This document shows positions 23,455-35,219 of a stretch of DNA of 64,000 bases, piece after piece. Under the pieces are notes generated by a model that worked only from the letters and a program-made list of their open reading frames with translations, was not told where the DNA came from and made no database searches. The position numbers and the translations under genes are program-made. The stretch's first letter is position 1. Each line of letters begins with the position of its first letter. The DNA comes from Gambelia wislizenii (Eukaryota; Chordata; Lepidosauria; Squamata; Crotaphytidae), in NCBI GenBank assembly GCA_030847615.1, contig JAUMIR010000005.1, positions 211,590,645 through 211,654,644 of the forward strand, written 5' to 3'.

Positions 23455-24185
23455 TTGTTGCATTTGTAAGCATTTGGAAGACTTCAGAAAAGAGTCTGGA
23501 GCAATAAACACCTGAGGCAAAGCACAAAAATCAGTGTGTATAGAGCCATTGTACTGTCTATCCTCCTTTATGGATCTGAAACATGGGTCACCTATCGCCA
23601 CCACCTACGTCTCCTTGAGCGCTTTCATCAGCGCTGTCTATGCACAATCCTAAATATACACTGGACTGACTATGTGACGAATGTTGCTATCCTTGAGCAA
23701 GCAGGGATCACCAGTATTGAGGCCATGATATTGAAAATGCAGCTGCGCTGGGCAAGTCACATTTCTAGGATGGAGGACCATCGCCTCCCAAAAATACTAC
23801 TTTACGGTGCACTCGCCATGGGTCAGCGTAAGAGGGGCGCTCCAAAAAAGTGATACAAAGACTCCCTGAAACAACATCTCAGGCTCGGCCAAATTGATCA
23901 CCAACAGTGGTCCGCCCTGGCCTCACATCGGGAGGCATGGAGACGCACCATCCACAATGCTGAAGCCTTATTGAGAACTCACGCCAAACAAGTCTTGAAG
24001 AGAAACGACAACGCAGAAAGGATCACAACCCAAAAACCTCACCCAAGGAGACCTTCTGCTGTGTTTTCTGCAACCGGACTTGTTTATCTCGGATTGGCCT
24101 TTTTAGTCATCAGCGCGCTTGCAGAAAGCGCGGGATGAGTCCTTCTTGAATCTTCGTTTGCGAAGAAAAGCCAGAGAGAGAATAC
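23455..24185 (+). mobile_element. Non-LTR LINE 3' end, RT tail plus CCHC finger, copy 1
   Basis: The frame from 23536 encodes YRAIVLSILLYGSETW, RLLERFHQRCL, LEQAGITSIEAM, LRWASHISRMEDHRLPK and KRGAPKKRYKDSL, the post-catalytic part of a non-LTR retrotransposon polyprotein. After frameshifts, 24058-24140 encodes CVFCNRTC followed by RIGLFSHQRAC, a C-terminal CCHC zinc finger typical of this kind of LINE. It ends at ccagagagag. The clade is not assigned. 5'-truncated and inactive. Three more copies lie at 27940, 38474 and 38849. Confidence 0.75.
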
Positions 24186-24189
24186 AGGA

Positions 24190-25100
24190 ACATTGGATTT
24201 AGGCCATAGACCTATTTTGAACAACCAATGTTCTTGAATGTGCTGCTATCTGGCAACAAATTTACCTGAATTTGGATGCATAATTGGAATGCATAATGCT
24301 TCAAAATGAGCTTTCCTTGCTGTTTGTTTTAATTATTATGATTTACATAGATCCATTAAAATGTGAGCCAGACTGCAACAAACCAGTCAAATTAAGCAAT
24401 CAAGCTGCTTTTGATTGCTTCTGTCTTCTAAAGATCTGTGTTTACAATATAAGCCCATTACAATATCAGTTAATCTGTTGGCAACATAACTTATAGCTGC
24501 TTTAGGTCAGTTGATAAGAATCTAGGGATCTTAAATTTAGGAATTTGGAACTGGAGTCACTGTGTCTGCTCTGCACATATTGATGTAAGGCTGCCCCAGG
24601 TTAAAAAAAAAGTGTTATACACTTTATGTGACCTGTGGATCAAAAGACAGTCATTACAATTTTATGACCCATAAACTAAACTACTCTGGAACTTGAAAAA
24701 CAGGCTTTTGTGACATGTCTGTGACAAATGGCTGATCTCAATTTTTATACACACCTAAACTGAGTCTTCTGAATAAATTCACTTAGTTGCGTTATAAGAT
24801 CTACAGCAGCCTTTCCCTACAGTTTCCAGAGTACCTGACCATCAGCCATGCTGCCTGGGGATGATGGGAGCTGAAGTGACTTCAGTGAAGTCCAAGATAT
24901 TTGGATGGCACCAGCTGGTAGAAAATTGTACTAGGGTCTCTCGGTAGCATCATATGAGCAAAGTTTTGCTCGCAGAAATGGTGGCACCAGCTTTGTGAGA
25001 AAGAAAGGGATTAGGTTTACCTGATGCTGCTCCCCTATCACTGCAGCCCTTCTCCAAAAGTTGGCCAAAAGTCTGGAAGGATGCAGGTCCCCAACCACAA
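24190..25100. other. No gene; a short MITE trace at 24.8 kb
   Basis: Around 24800-24930 the order cagcctttccctacag, atcagccatgctgcc, gatgatgggagctga suggests a degraded hAT-type MITE. The rest is unassigned. Confidence 0.35.
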
Positions 25101-25114
25101 TAGGTGACATAGAC

Positions 25115-25249
25115 CAGTAGTTCTCCATCTTGGACACTTCTTTGTTTTGAACTTCAATTCCCAGAATCCCTCACCATTGGTCATGCTGGCTGGGGCTTTT
25201 GGGAACTGAAGTCCAAAGCATCTGGAGGGTCAAAGGTTGTGAACCACTG
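25115..25249. mobile_element. hAT-type MITE
   Basis: Inverted ends cagtagttctccatc and gttgtgaaccactg flank an interior with attcccagaatccctcacc and gctggggcttttggga. The ends resemble those of Charlie/MER5-type elements (cagtggttctcaa). About 135 bp, non-coding. An 8-bp duplication is not evident. Confidence 0.6.
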
Positions 25250-25259
25250 TACTAGATCA

Positions 25260-25820
25260 TAAATACATGAGCATTCGCCCACAGCCCCCATGATTGTTAG
25301 TCACATGTGTGCTTTGGTATGGAGCTGTCCATATCCTAGAAACAGTAAGCTTCTTTGAGGGATGAGGGTGGTATCCAACTAAGTAGCCATTCAATTAACT
25401 GATCTCATATTCAGAAAAGCAGGGGAGAGAAAAGTGAGAGAATCATTTATTTATGCTGTTCATGCTAGGGCCATCATTTATTCATATTGTTGATATAGCT
25501 CTTTTATCAGCTGCTTATTGTGGTTGGCTGTACTTCCAAACAGTATTTCAGTCAGAACACCACAAAGAACCCAAACCCAATACCCCAAATCTACATTTTT
25601 TAGAGCAGTTGTGAAAAGATACACATATGCATGGACAGATACACATATATACAGACAGAAAATGGCATTTCAACCCTCCTGAGACAAGAAAAGGAAACAT
25701 TGTGCATAATTCAGCATTATAATCTATCTGTGTGCTTTGCATAGCAATTGAATGCAATACAAGGTGAACTGAAAGTATGGGACAGAAAAACAAGTAATGG
25801 AATTGTAGGCCTTGAATATA
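25260..25820. other. No gene recognised
   Basis: Unassigned sequence between a hAT-type MITE and a Tigger-like MITE. Confidence 0.35.
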
Positions 25821-25823
25821 TAT

Positions 25824-26050
25824 TAGTCTCTCAGTATCCACTGGGGTTTGGTTCCAGGACCCCCTGTGAATACCAAAATCTGTGGATGCTCAAGTCCTAT
25901 TATATACAATGGTGTAGTAAAATGTCGTCTCTTATATAGAATGGCAAAAATAAGGTTTGCTTTTTGGATTTTATACTTTTAAAAAATATATTTTGAAACT
26001 GTGGATGGTTGAATCTGTGGATGCAAAATCCATGGATACAGAGGGCTGAG
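25824..26050. mobile_element. Tigger-like MITE, copy 3 (ends decayed)
   Basis: The interior matches the copies at 2209 and 22232 (actggggtttggttccagg, taccaaaatctgtggatgc, atagaatggcaaaa, ggatacagagggc). The left cagtgggccc has decayed to a tcagtatcc form, so the exact ends are approximate. Confidence 0.7.
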
Positions 26051-26064
26051 TATATAACATACAA

Positions 26065-26087
26065 ATAATAATAATAATAATAATAAT
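26065..26087 (+). repeat. (AAT)n microsatellite
   Basis: About eight aat units. Confidence 0.9.
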
Positions 26088-26141
26088 TCTAGGGGGTCTT
26101 AAGCAGAAATCCAAACAAAGTGTACCTTACTGGGGGGGGGG

Positions 26142-26234
26142 TGCAATTCACACTACACCCCAGAGTTCCATAGGATGGAACCATGGGAGTTAAAATGGAA
26201 TATTAGCACTATAACTGTGTAGTGTGAAAGGGCC
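26142..26234. mobile_element. Partial MITE of the acactacac family
   Basis: It has ttcacactacacc at the left and gtgtagtgtgaaaggg at the right, with ccataggatggaaccatgg between. Related complete copies lie at 48524-48736 and 58955-59178. The central part appears deleted. Confidence 0.6.
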
Positions 26235-26239
26235 CTAGA

Positions 26240-27930
26240 TGTGCTTGTAGAATAGGGGAGAGAAAGTAGGTTAAGATCTAATGATAGATACTTGTGAGTT
26301 CGGAGTGAGCAGCAAAAATCTTGATTATTCATTCTTTAACAATAGCAGCCAAAAAAGATTCCCCAGCTAGAACCTAAACAGCTGGAGTGAAGAAAGCTTG
26401 GTGTAACTAGGAATGTATTCCCAGGATTAGGAAGTCTATGACCACCATTCCCTTCTGATTGTCAAAACAAATTCCTGGGCTCAGAATTCTTTAGTTCTAT
26501 ATGAATAATTTTTGTGCCAGACTCTTGCCTGTAATTCCCAAAGGCCTAGTGAGAGAGGGATCAAAGAGTTGGGAAATGTGAAAGAAAGTACTGGATCTCT
26601 CTAGCAGGGTAATCAATTGGCAAGGCAGAAGCTGAACAACAAACAGTACCACACGCACTCATATAGATACAGATTCTAGCAGAGTAAGGAACAAGGTCAA
26701 ACTTGTTTGTAAAACATATAAAAGTAGCTTTACTTACAATACATTGTTCATAACCAAACATAAGGTCTTATGGAGGAAAGAGTGGCATCTGTGCCTTGTG
26801 GGCAGGATCAGAGAAGCACTTGGCTATGTCCCAATAGCCAGACACAAAATGATTGCAGCATTGCTGAGCTCCACTGAGGTTCTGCAGAAGGAGGAAGGGA
26901 ATACCAAACTCTGCCGCACCCGAAAAAGGTTGCACGCTTGCATAAGGGAAATGTACATGTGCATCTGTCCCTAACAGAATGATGAGTTGAGTGCAAAATA
27001 CTTTTCTGCTTTGGGCTCAGTTTGCACAGTTGAAGTAAGCTTGAGAATGAAGGGGGAAAGTGGAAGTTGGAAAAAGAAACTAGGACATTTAAAAGCAGCT
27101 GAAAAAGTGGTATGACAAAGGATTAACCAGGACTGGCCCTTCCAAATCAGGACAGTTGGCGGGCACATGGTATAAACCAAATCCAACTACTAGATATTTG
27201 AAATGGTCATTCTTGTTCATGAACTGATTATTTTAAAGATTATACTGTAGCAAGATGGATACTAACTGGCCAAGGTAGCCAAGGACCAGCTGATCTGATG
27301 CTAGGGCAACCAAAGCTGAGCCAAAATCTTCTCAGCCTAGAGATCTTGGAAATTACTTAGGATTGCCTTCACTTTGGCTTAAATTTGTGCTAGGATTGTG
27401 GCTCTGGCTGTGAGCTGGAGAGGATATTGGGGTGTGGTGTAACTAGGATCCTCCCATCCTTTTTTGTTGTTGTATTTTCTGCTAGCAGATTTTAACCAGC
27501 AGAGTCATTTTGTTTATAGATTGCTCTGTTGGAAGATCTCTGAAATCTGCTAGCAGAAGAGGTTACAAAGGCTACAGCATGTTTCTAGGTGTGTCTTCAG
27601 GGCTGGGGCTTATATGCATACTAATCCCCTATACATTATTTTAGCCATTTTGCATTCAATACAAACAGCTAAGAGTGGAGTGTGTGACAGTTAAGATTGT
27701 TTTCATATGGTTAAGAATTGGATTGGTAGTATTATATTGATGATAAAGGGTAACAGCAACCATACATCAGCGGTGGAGCAGCTGCAAGAAGGGGTCAATT
27801 TTTGCCCCTACAACTCCGGCAGGACTCTCTGCTGCAGTTTTGGAATAGATCCATTGAATCAATCAGGGATCCCCCTCCCCACCTCCACCTTATTTTGCCA
27901 TACAATTATTCTTTGACAATTAATCTTTGA
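26240..27930. other. No gene recognised
   Basis: Unassigned AT-rich sequence. Frames at 26561-27186 overlap each other and show no motifs. Confidence 0.35.
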
Positions 27931-27939
27931 CAATTAATT

Positions 27940-28447
27940 TGTCCCTGAGCAAGCAGGGATCACCAGCATTGAGGCCATGATATTGAGAACACAGCTGCGC
28001 TGGGCAGGGCACATTTCTAGGATGGAGGACCATTGACTCCCAAAAATAGTACTCTACGTTGAACTCACCACAGGTCAGCGTAAGAGGGGTGCTCCAAAAA
28101 AAGCGATACAAGGACTCCCTGAAACAACATCTCAGGCTCGGCCAAATTGATCACCAACAATGGTCCGCCCTAGCATCACATCGGGAGGCATGGAGACGCA
28201 CTATCCACAATGCTGCAGCCTTATTTGAGAACTCACGCTGAACAAGTCTTGAAGAGAAACGACAACGCAGAAAGAACCACAACCCGGAAACATCACCCAA
28301 AGAGACCGTATGCTATGCATTCTGCAACCGGACTTGTTTATCTCGGATTGGCCTTTTCAGTCATCAGCTCACTTGCAGAAAGCGTGGGATGAGTCCTTCC
28401 TGAATCTTCATTTGCAAAGAAAAGCCAGAGAGAGAGAGAGAGAGAGA
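27940..28447 (+). mobile_element. Non-LTR LINE 3' end, copy 2
   Basis: It repeats 23690-24185 at high identity: gagcaagcagggatcaccag, gctgcgctgggcagggcac, then the KRGAPKK and KQHLRLGQIDHQQWSAL segments (28059-28241), then the CCHC finger region near 28315. It ends in a (GA)n run at 28425-28447, which continues the ccagagagag terminus. 5'-truncated, frameshifted. Confidence 0.75.
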
Positions 28448-28449
28448 AT

Positions 28450-28780
28450 CTTTGATAGTTTCTTGTCTGGGTCTATTCCAGTTTGGACTAGCAATTCAAT
28501 TAGGTCTAGATATTTAGTCTGGATAGCAGTTAGATATGATCTCAGTCCATTTAATTTCTAGATATTTTGCTACCTCAGGTGAAGCAACAAATGTCTTCCA
28601 CCAACCCAAAGACCACAGTATCCAAATCCAGATGAATTATTTTGGCACATAAAACAGAAAATCCAACAACCATATCTCCACATCCCTAGAATAAAAAAAA
28701 ATACAACAATAATAAAAAATTAAATTACATTTGCAAACTAAGTAACCTCTCCTACCCCCCCCCCCGCAATCTATTTTACC
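28450..28780. other. No gene recognised
   Basis: Unassigned; includes an A-rich patch and a poly-C tract at about 28755. Confidence 0.35.
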
Positions 28781-28929
28781 AGGCAGCAGCTATACCAAGG
28801 GAGAGGATGTCCATTCTGCTGGCAATTGAGGAACAAGTGGATGATGCTTCCACTCCCTACTGCCAGTGAGTGAGGCTGTGACGCAGAAGTGTGACAAGAG
28901 TCCTGCTTCGGATTGTGGCAGCCTCACTT

Positions 28930-29035
28930 GTTGACAGTAGGAGGTGGACATGTCATCCACCTATGCCCCAATCACTAGCAGAATGGGCATCCTCTCAATG
29001 TGGCTGATGTCTCATAAAGTAGGGTGGAGAGCAAT
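28930..29035. repeat. Fragment of the unnamed TTAA-type dispersed repeat
   Basis: The order taggaggtggacatgtcatc, caccccaatca-like and cataaagtagggtgg parallels 2060-2167 and the complete copy at 58648-58901. Confidence 0.4.
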
Positions 29036-29489
29036 TATGATCATGGCAACAATGCCGTGTTCATGACTACATAGCAGCTTACCACACTCTGAAGAAAAGC
29101 AGCAATGCAGCAAGAACATTCCATCTTTCTTACTGCCTTACTGCATGGCGTCAGTGTCATTCCCTGCTTCCAGAACTTGGAAATGAACTCTGACTCAGAG
29201 ACTGAAGCAGTGGACATGCCAAGACATTCTCAGACACAGAGAATAGTGCAGTACAGTCCTGACAGTGGGCCATGCTCCTTCAGATACAGAGGACAACTTA
29301 CCTATACCTACCTTCACAGTACAGAAACAACAAAAGGAGGGCTTGAGGTGGTCTCAGTGTATTTATAGGAAGCAACAATTAGATAAGCAGCAGCTGTATT
29401 AGCTGCTGCTCTATAAATACGCAGCACTGCCCTACAGGGGTTGTTGGAGATTATGTGACCTACCTGAGTACCTGTTGTGTTTCTGCTCA

Positions 29490-29570
29490 CTGTGTTTGAC
29501 CTGGACTGTGTTTGTTTACTCTGGACTCTGTTTGCCTGACCTGGATACTGTTTGCCAGACCTGGACCTTG
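29490..29570 (+). repeat. Short degenerate tandem repeat, about 20-25 bp units
   Basis: ctgtttg-(n)-ctggac recurs about four times (ctgtgtttgacctggac, ctctgtttgcctgacctgg, actgtttgccagacctgg). Confidence 0.6.
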
Positions 29571-29751
29571 TGTATTGGACTTTGCTTGTGGACTTGTGCT
29601 TTGCATGCTAGTAAAGTGTCTGACTTTATACTGCCTTGATGCCTTTGCCTGTAAGAAGCTTGACTGTGCTGTGCCTCTGCTCTCAGCTGTGTGGTAATCA
29701 GCCTTTGATTGGTTGCCCAGACATTGTTTGGACAGTTAACATTCTTCTGGT

Positions 29752-29875
29752 GTTCTTTCATTCTGGTCCTGTGGGGGGACTGAGGTAAAACCATGTCTTT
29801 TTACAAATAGATTTTTCTGGTTAGCAAAAAAGATGTGGTTTTACCTCAGTCCCCCACAGGACTGGAATGAAATAA
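29752..29875. repeat. Long hairpin (about 52-bp arms, short loop)
   Basis: The left arm 29752-29806 (tttcattctggtcctg, then gactgaggtaaaacc) is repeated inverted at 29824-29875 with few mismatches, separated by a loop of about 17 bp. I see no flanking duplication and cannot assign it to a named family. Confidence 0.8.
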
Positions 29876-29879
29876 TGCC

Positions 29880-30960
29880 GATGTCATAAGGTAAGGCAAT
29901 AGGAGAGGCAGAATGTTCCTGATGCTTTGCCACTTTTCTTCTGAGTGTGGTAAGGCCCATAGAGATCATAAATACAGATCAGTTACAGATGTGTAACTCC
30001 AGGTTACACATCAGTATGTATGAAACTGAATTATGGCCAAAGTCAGTAAATAACCATTTTAAGGCCCTTCATGACACCCAAAAGCTGCTACCTGAAGCAG
30101 CTGACACACTCTCCCTAATGGTGAAGAGCACTACCTCCAGGTAGACTGATTTTGTGTTTTAAAAATCATCTATAAAATGGAGAGCTATGACCTATCTATA
30201 ATTGGGTGGTTCATAGCTTTGAAAATGGTGCTAGATTTCCAGAAAAATGTATGCTATTTCAATAGGGGAAAAATTGGATGCAAAAAAAGAAAGAAAGAAA
30301 GAAAAAAGAAAAAGAGAAAAAAGGGGGGCTGGCTGGGTTTCCATTGATATCAGTGGCAAGCAAAAGAAAAGTGGATTTCTTGAAAGAAATGAATTTATTC
30401 CAAAAGCATTAATGAAGAGTTTTCCAAGTAGAGTATTTGATAGAAACACTCAAAATTCCCACTTTAAGTCCCCTTTTTTCTGCTACCCTGCCTTCCTGAG
30501 AGATGACTACATTCAATCAGTAGCCCCAGCTATATTAAGCCCATGGGATTTACATAGGGTGCTGATTTAACATTCAGAAATTGATTCAATGGGTAAACTG
30601 GAGGGATTTGAAGAATTCTCACAAAGTTTGATATTCTCAACCAGACAGGCTATCTCATCAAGATGAGAAGGGCTTCAAGAAATGTCCATTTTGAGATTTT
30701 TCTTTTCCTCACTGAGATTTCTGCAGCTTGCATAAAATATCCCTGTCCCTTTGTAAACCAAAGCACAGACACAGCAAACAAAGGACTGGCTGATTGTCAT
30801 AAAGAACAAACTATTTGATGCCTCTAAATTCTAAAAGTCCATGCAACAAGTGAAGAGAAAGGTCATAGGTTCACCAGAAGACCAAAGTCAGGTAGCACCA
30901 TGCTGAAGGAATAGCAGATTAAGCATTACTATAACACTAGCTGGACCTGATGCAATATAC
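29880..30960. other. No gene recognised
   Basis: Unassigned. Contains an impure (GAAA)n tract at about 30285-30325, which produces lysine/arginine-rich spurious frames on one strand and phenylalanine/serine-rich on the other. Confidence 0.35.
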
Positions 30961-31248
30961 ATCAGTGATACATCGAGCTGCCCCTTTTGCCACTGCCACT
31001 GCTGCCAATTGATTTCATGGGTTCTGTTGGAGTGGCAGCAGCGGCCTCCTGCTGCCACTGCCAGTTGACTGTGTGGGTTGACTGTGTGGGCAGTGGCGGC
31101 ACCACCAGTGGAGGTCAACAGAGCAACTCACTGTCAATGCACCACCAATGTATGTTATGTCGGGTAGAGCTAGTTGGAGCAGCAGGAGGGGTGTCCCTAC
31201 ACCACCTCCATTCCCACTTCCGCTGTCAAGGCCACTCATCAGCAGGAG

Positions 31249-31462
31249 GGCCTTGACCTCCCCCCCATTTGGCTTGGGAAGGCTGGAGCTTGCCAGTAGT
31301 GGGACCCTGAGCTCTCCCACCCATTTGGCATGGGAAGGCCGGAGCTTGGCAGCAGGACCCTGACCTGCCTCCCGTTTGTCCTGGGAAGAGCGGAGCTCGG
31401 CGGCAGTGGGGCAATGACCTCACCTCCTCTTCCGCCAGGCAAGGCCGTAGCTCGGCAATGAC
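31249..31462 (+). repeat. Minisatellite, about 54-bp unit, four copies
   Basis: Units begin ccttgacctcccc (31249), ccctgagctctccc, ccctgacctgcctcc and caatgacctcacctcc, and each continues as catttggcatgggaaggccgg-like then gagcttggcagcag. The GC content is clearly above that of the neighbourhood. Several overlapping frames on both strands stem from the repeat. Confidence 0.75.
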
Positions 31463-31557
31463 TGTAGGCTGAGGAGGTGCTGCTGAGAGCTGATTGGCTG
31501 GTGAAGGAGCACCTAACCAGCCAATCAGTACACTGAAAAATGCAACTTACCCAAGAG

Positions 31558-31593
31558 AATTAGATAGATAGATAGATAGATAGATAGATGGAT
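31558..31593 (+). repeat. (GATA)n microsatellite
   Basis: About eight gata/tagа-phase tetranucleotide units in tandem. Confidence 0.9.
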
Positions 31594-31639
31594 TATGATC
31601 CTGTCATCATCAAAACCACTATGAATGGCAGTGGCATCA

Positions 31640-31785
31640 CTCTGGAGCAGCAGAAAACAAACTCTGACACCCTTTCAAGTATTTAAACATGGCTACCATG
31701 TCACCTCTTAACATTGTCTTCTTCAGGCTAAACATACCCAGCTCCCTAAGCTGCGCATCATAGGGCATAGCTTTCAGACCTTACA
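31640..31785 (-). mobile_element. CR1 LINE fragment
   Basis: Minus-strand CR1 3' segment: ctggagcagcagaaaacaa, caagtatttaaacatggcta and ggctaaacatacccagctcc match the same segments of the longer CR1 at 61540-61680. About 145 bp, dead. Confidence 0.75.
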
Positions 31786-31789
31786 GTAT

Positions 31790-33225
31790 ATGATATGGCA
31801 ACATGAGATCACTCTAGGCAAGTTGGTCCCCTGCACACATGTGAAAAGAGGACCTCAAAAAGTTCTATCTCTACCCATGTTTTATATAGTAAACTGGAAC
31901 ATGTATATAGAGAGGCAGTGTGCAACATATCTAGTGTATTTATTTTGTAAAAACTGAATTTCTCTTAATTTGCATATTTGTGTTTTCTATTTCTGGTTCA
32001 TGGTGCTAGTGTTTTCTCTGTACTTGCATTCTCTTTCTTTCTCTACAAAGGTACATTTTATACATGGAAGATGTTGGGTAAAACATCTATTTAACAAAGT
32101 GTGCAGTGATAATTTAATTTACCATCTTTTTACTTCAGTAGCAGTTTCCTTTTGTTCATACATTACATTATGTGAGAGAGGAGGCTGAATGAACATTGGT
32201 TCAGCCTTTTAGAAGTGTGCCTTTCATAAGAGCAAATGCCCATTCTCCTTATTTCACTCTGAATCACACAGTTATTGTAGCTGACAGATTTGAGCTCACC
32301 CTATAGTTATGTTTCAGAAACTTTTTATCATTCATATTCAGACAGAATGTTTGAGTGAAGATACTTAATAAAGTAAATAAAATATAAATATCAATTTGTG
32401 TGTTTTTGAGCTAGGCAGAATGGGAGCTGTAGTTCAGAGTAGCCTTTTCAAGTTCTGAAAGGATCTTTTACACACACACACACACACACACACACCAATT
32501 TACTTCGAGGTATTTTTTTTTCTTGAGCGTGATTGCTGCTTCTGTTTCATGAAGGTTATTTGTTAGGCAGTTTGTTAAACTTGCCACAGTACAAAAACAA
32601 AAGAAATGACAAATTCTGCTGAAGAAGCAGATGATTCTCTGGACTGCCATAAGATATACAACATATTAAATACTCACAGGATGTCTGAATGAGAAAACAT
32701 CTTATATCTCAGACAATTTCGTGAAAAAATGCCCACCACTTTTTGGACTAGGTTACTTACTCAGTGAAAGTTGTTCATGATTCTTGGAGAGGACAATATT
32801 TTCCCAATACTGCTCCCTCTTGAAATGTGAATATAATCTCAAAGCATTGCCTCTTTCTCCATCTTGAATGTAGTGTCTAGTGTGTCAGGAGGATTTTTCT
32901 TCCTTTAGAGCCTTTGAGGAAGGAGCCTTGGTCTTCAATATGATGCTCAACTTAATGTTCTCAACAGTGAATGTCATTGTTGGGAGCAGAAGATGCAAAT
33001 CTGGATTAGGATGGGGAAAAGTTGAGGAGCATTTTCCATCCCATGTCCTTTCCCTCTCCTGTCTACCTGATGGGCCTTTGGCCAGCAATAAATGTTGTGG
33101 ATCACTTTACCAGCTCTTTCCAAAGTGTAGACTAATGCAGCAGTAGGAAATCATTTGCCCTGTGCAGGTGTATTTAAAAACAAAACAAAACCTCAAGTAG
33201 AACATATTAGATCATAATAGACCTC
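31790..33225. other. No gene; a (CA)n tract
   Basis: Unassigned AT-rich sequence with a (CA)n run at 32469-32495. A short gggagctgtagttcaga string at about 32420 hints at a MITE fragment. Confidence 0.35.
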
Positions 33226-33229
33226 CCCA

Positions 33230-35217
33230 ACCCCAGAGAGTCTTTTGGGAGAGCTTGTTGGATTAAGGCTGTTGTGTCTGTTGAGTCTGTTGGGGTAGGA
33301 CTGTTTGTTTGTGCGAGCTGGGGGAAGCTCTCTCTTTCATCAGTGATGACAAGGAGCAAGAACAAGAGCAACTGTGTCAGCCGTCAGAGGACGTGCAGGT
33401 GACAATGGAAGATTTAACACATGGAGTGCTGCCTGTCAGTCCCCAGAGGTGTGTGATGGAGGTAGGGGACTCCCTGCTGGGGAAACTGAAGAAGTGGTTT
33501 GTGGGCCTGACAGGATGACTCAAGAAGTGTCCTTTCTCCCTGGGGTAAAAACTCATGTTGTAACAGAGAGGCTGATAAGACTCATCAAGCCAACTGACCT
33601 TTACTCCTTCCTCTTGGTCCACATGAGAACCAATGACACTGCAAAGTATAGCCTTCAGGATATCACAAGAGAATACAAGGCTCTGGACAGGAAGCTAAAG
33701 GACCTTGATGCACAGGCTGTCATTTCATCTCTCCTCCCAGTTGAAGGACATGACCCAGGAAAGGAGAGAAGAATAGTGTAGATGAATAACTGGTTCCATG
33801 GATGGTGCTGCTGAGAACAATTTGGCTTCTTGAACCATGGTCTGCACTTTCATGAAGGTGAACTTCTGGAAAGTAATGAATTGCATTTCACAAGAGTTGG
33901 CAGTAATGTTTTTACTAGGAGTCTCATAAACCTAACCAGGAGGACTTTAAACTGAGCTATGTGGGGGTTGGAGACAATATTCTTGAGGCTAGCAGTTCAT
34001 CACATTCTGGAGATAGTAGACCAAATGTTAAAGAGAGAACTGGGCAAATAGTACAATAACCCAAGAGTGGGAGGAAAAAACCTTAAAGAAGGACCTGGTG
34101 GGATGACCCATGGTCTTAGATGTCTCTACACTAATTCACAGAGCATGTGGAATAAACAACATGAACTTAAACTCTTAACACAGCAAAGCAAATCTGACAT
34201 AATAGGCTTTGCTGAAACCTGGTGGGATGAGTGTCATGATTGGAATGTAGTAATAGGGAGGTATAACCTGTTTCAGAGGACTAAAAAAGAAAGGAGGAGG
34301 AATAGCATTATGTGTCAAGAGCGTTTACACCTGTGAATAGATCTATGACCAGACAACAGGTTGAGAGCATCTGGGTAAAAATTAAGGATGAGGGAAAGAA
34401 CAATGATGTCAGTGTGGGGTTGTCTACTGCAGACCCCCAAACTAGACTGAGGACTTGGATGATGCCATCTTGGAACAGATAGCCACGCATTCAGAAAAGA
34501 GAGAGATGGTAGTAATGGGAGATTTCAACTATCCCAATATTTGCTGGAAGTCAAACTCTGTCAAGAATATAAGGTCCAACAAATTCCTCATTTGTCTTGC
34601 AGATAATTTTATTGCCCAAAAGGTGGACAATAAAAGGTGGAATGAGGAAATGGAAGAGGCAACAAGGGAATCAGCTATTGTAGATCTGATTCTAACCAAC
34701 AGTGATGTCCTGGTTAATGGGTGGGAAGTGGCAGAATCCTGAGGTGGGAGTGACCACATTCTCCTGGATTTTGTTATATAGTGGAAAGGGAAAGCCAAGT
34801 ATAGTCAGAAACATATCTAGACTTTTAAAAAGCTGAGTTCAGTAAAATTAGGGAAGTACTGGCTGTGATCAGGAATACTAAAAGAGAAGTGAGTTCATGA
34901 TATACTGGAATATCTTAAAAGTGAGCAAGCTTGTTTTCTGCTGCTCCAGGGAGTAGGACACAGAGCATAGATTCAAACTACAGAAAAAGACATTCCACTT
35001 AAACATTAGAAAGAATTTCCTGGCAGTGAGAGCTATTCAACAGCGGAATATGCTGGCTCAAAGTGTGGTGGAGTCTCCTTTGCGGTTTTAAAACAGAGGC
35101 TGGGTGGTCATCTGTCAGGGGTGCTTTGAATGTGTATTCCTGTGTGGCAGGGGGTTGGACTGGATGGCCCTTGTGGTCTCTTCCAACTCTGATTCTAAGA
35201 TTCTATGATTCTATGAT
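33230..35217 (+). mobile_element. CR1 LINE with ORF1 esterase-like and endonuclease segments, RT deleted
   Basis: The first part encodes VGDSLLGKLKKW (33460 region) and, in 33374-33781, SFLPGVKTHVVTERL, SFLLVHMRTNDTA and AVISSLLPVEGHD. This is the SGNH/esterase-like segment found in vertebrate CR1 ORF1: VGDS nucleophile block, then the ND block. The second part is the apurinic-like endonuclease: LYTNSQSMWNKQHEL and GFAETWWDE (34067-34336), VVMGDFNYPNICW (34455-34742), and SAIVDLILTNSD, ending near GGSDHILL. It then jumps at about 34900 to the 3' end (tggatggcccttgtggtctc) and the tctaagattctatgattcta tail, so the whole reverse transcriptase is missing. Frameshifted, inactive. Confidence 0.85.
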
Positions 35218-35219
35218 AA

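Noticed and set aside
30247..30570. Lysine/arginine-rich frame resembling a basic protein
   Set aside because: It is produced by an impure (GAAA)n tract; the opposite strand gives a phenylalanine/serine-rich frame of similar length.
31000..31470. Possible CpG-island promoter
   Set aside because: The GC-rich patch is explained by a minisatellite; there is no adjacent exon or clear CpG enrichment.
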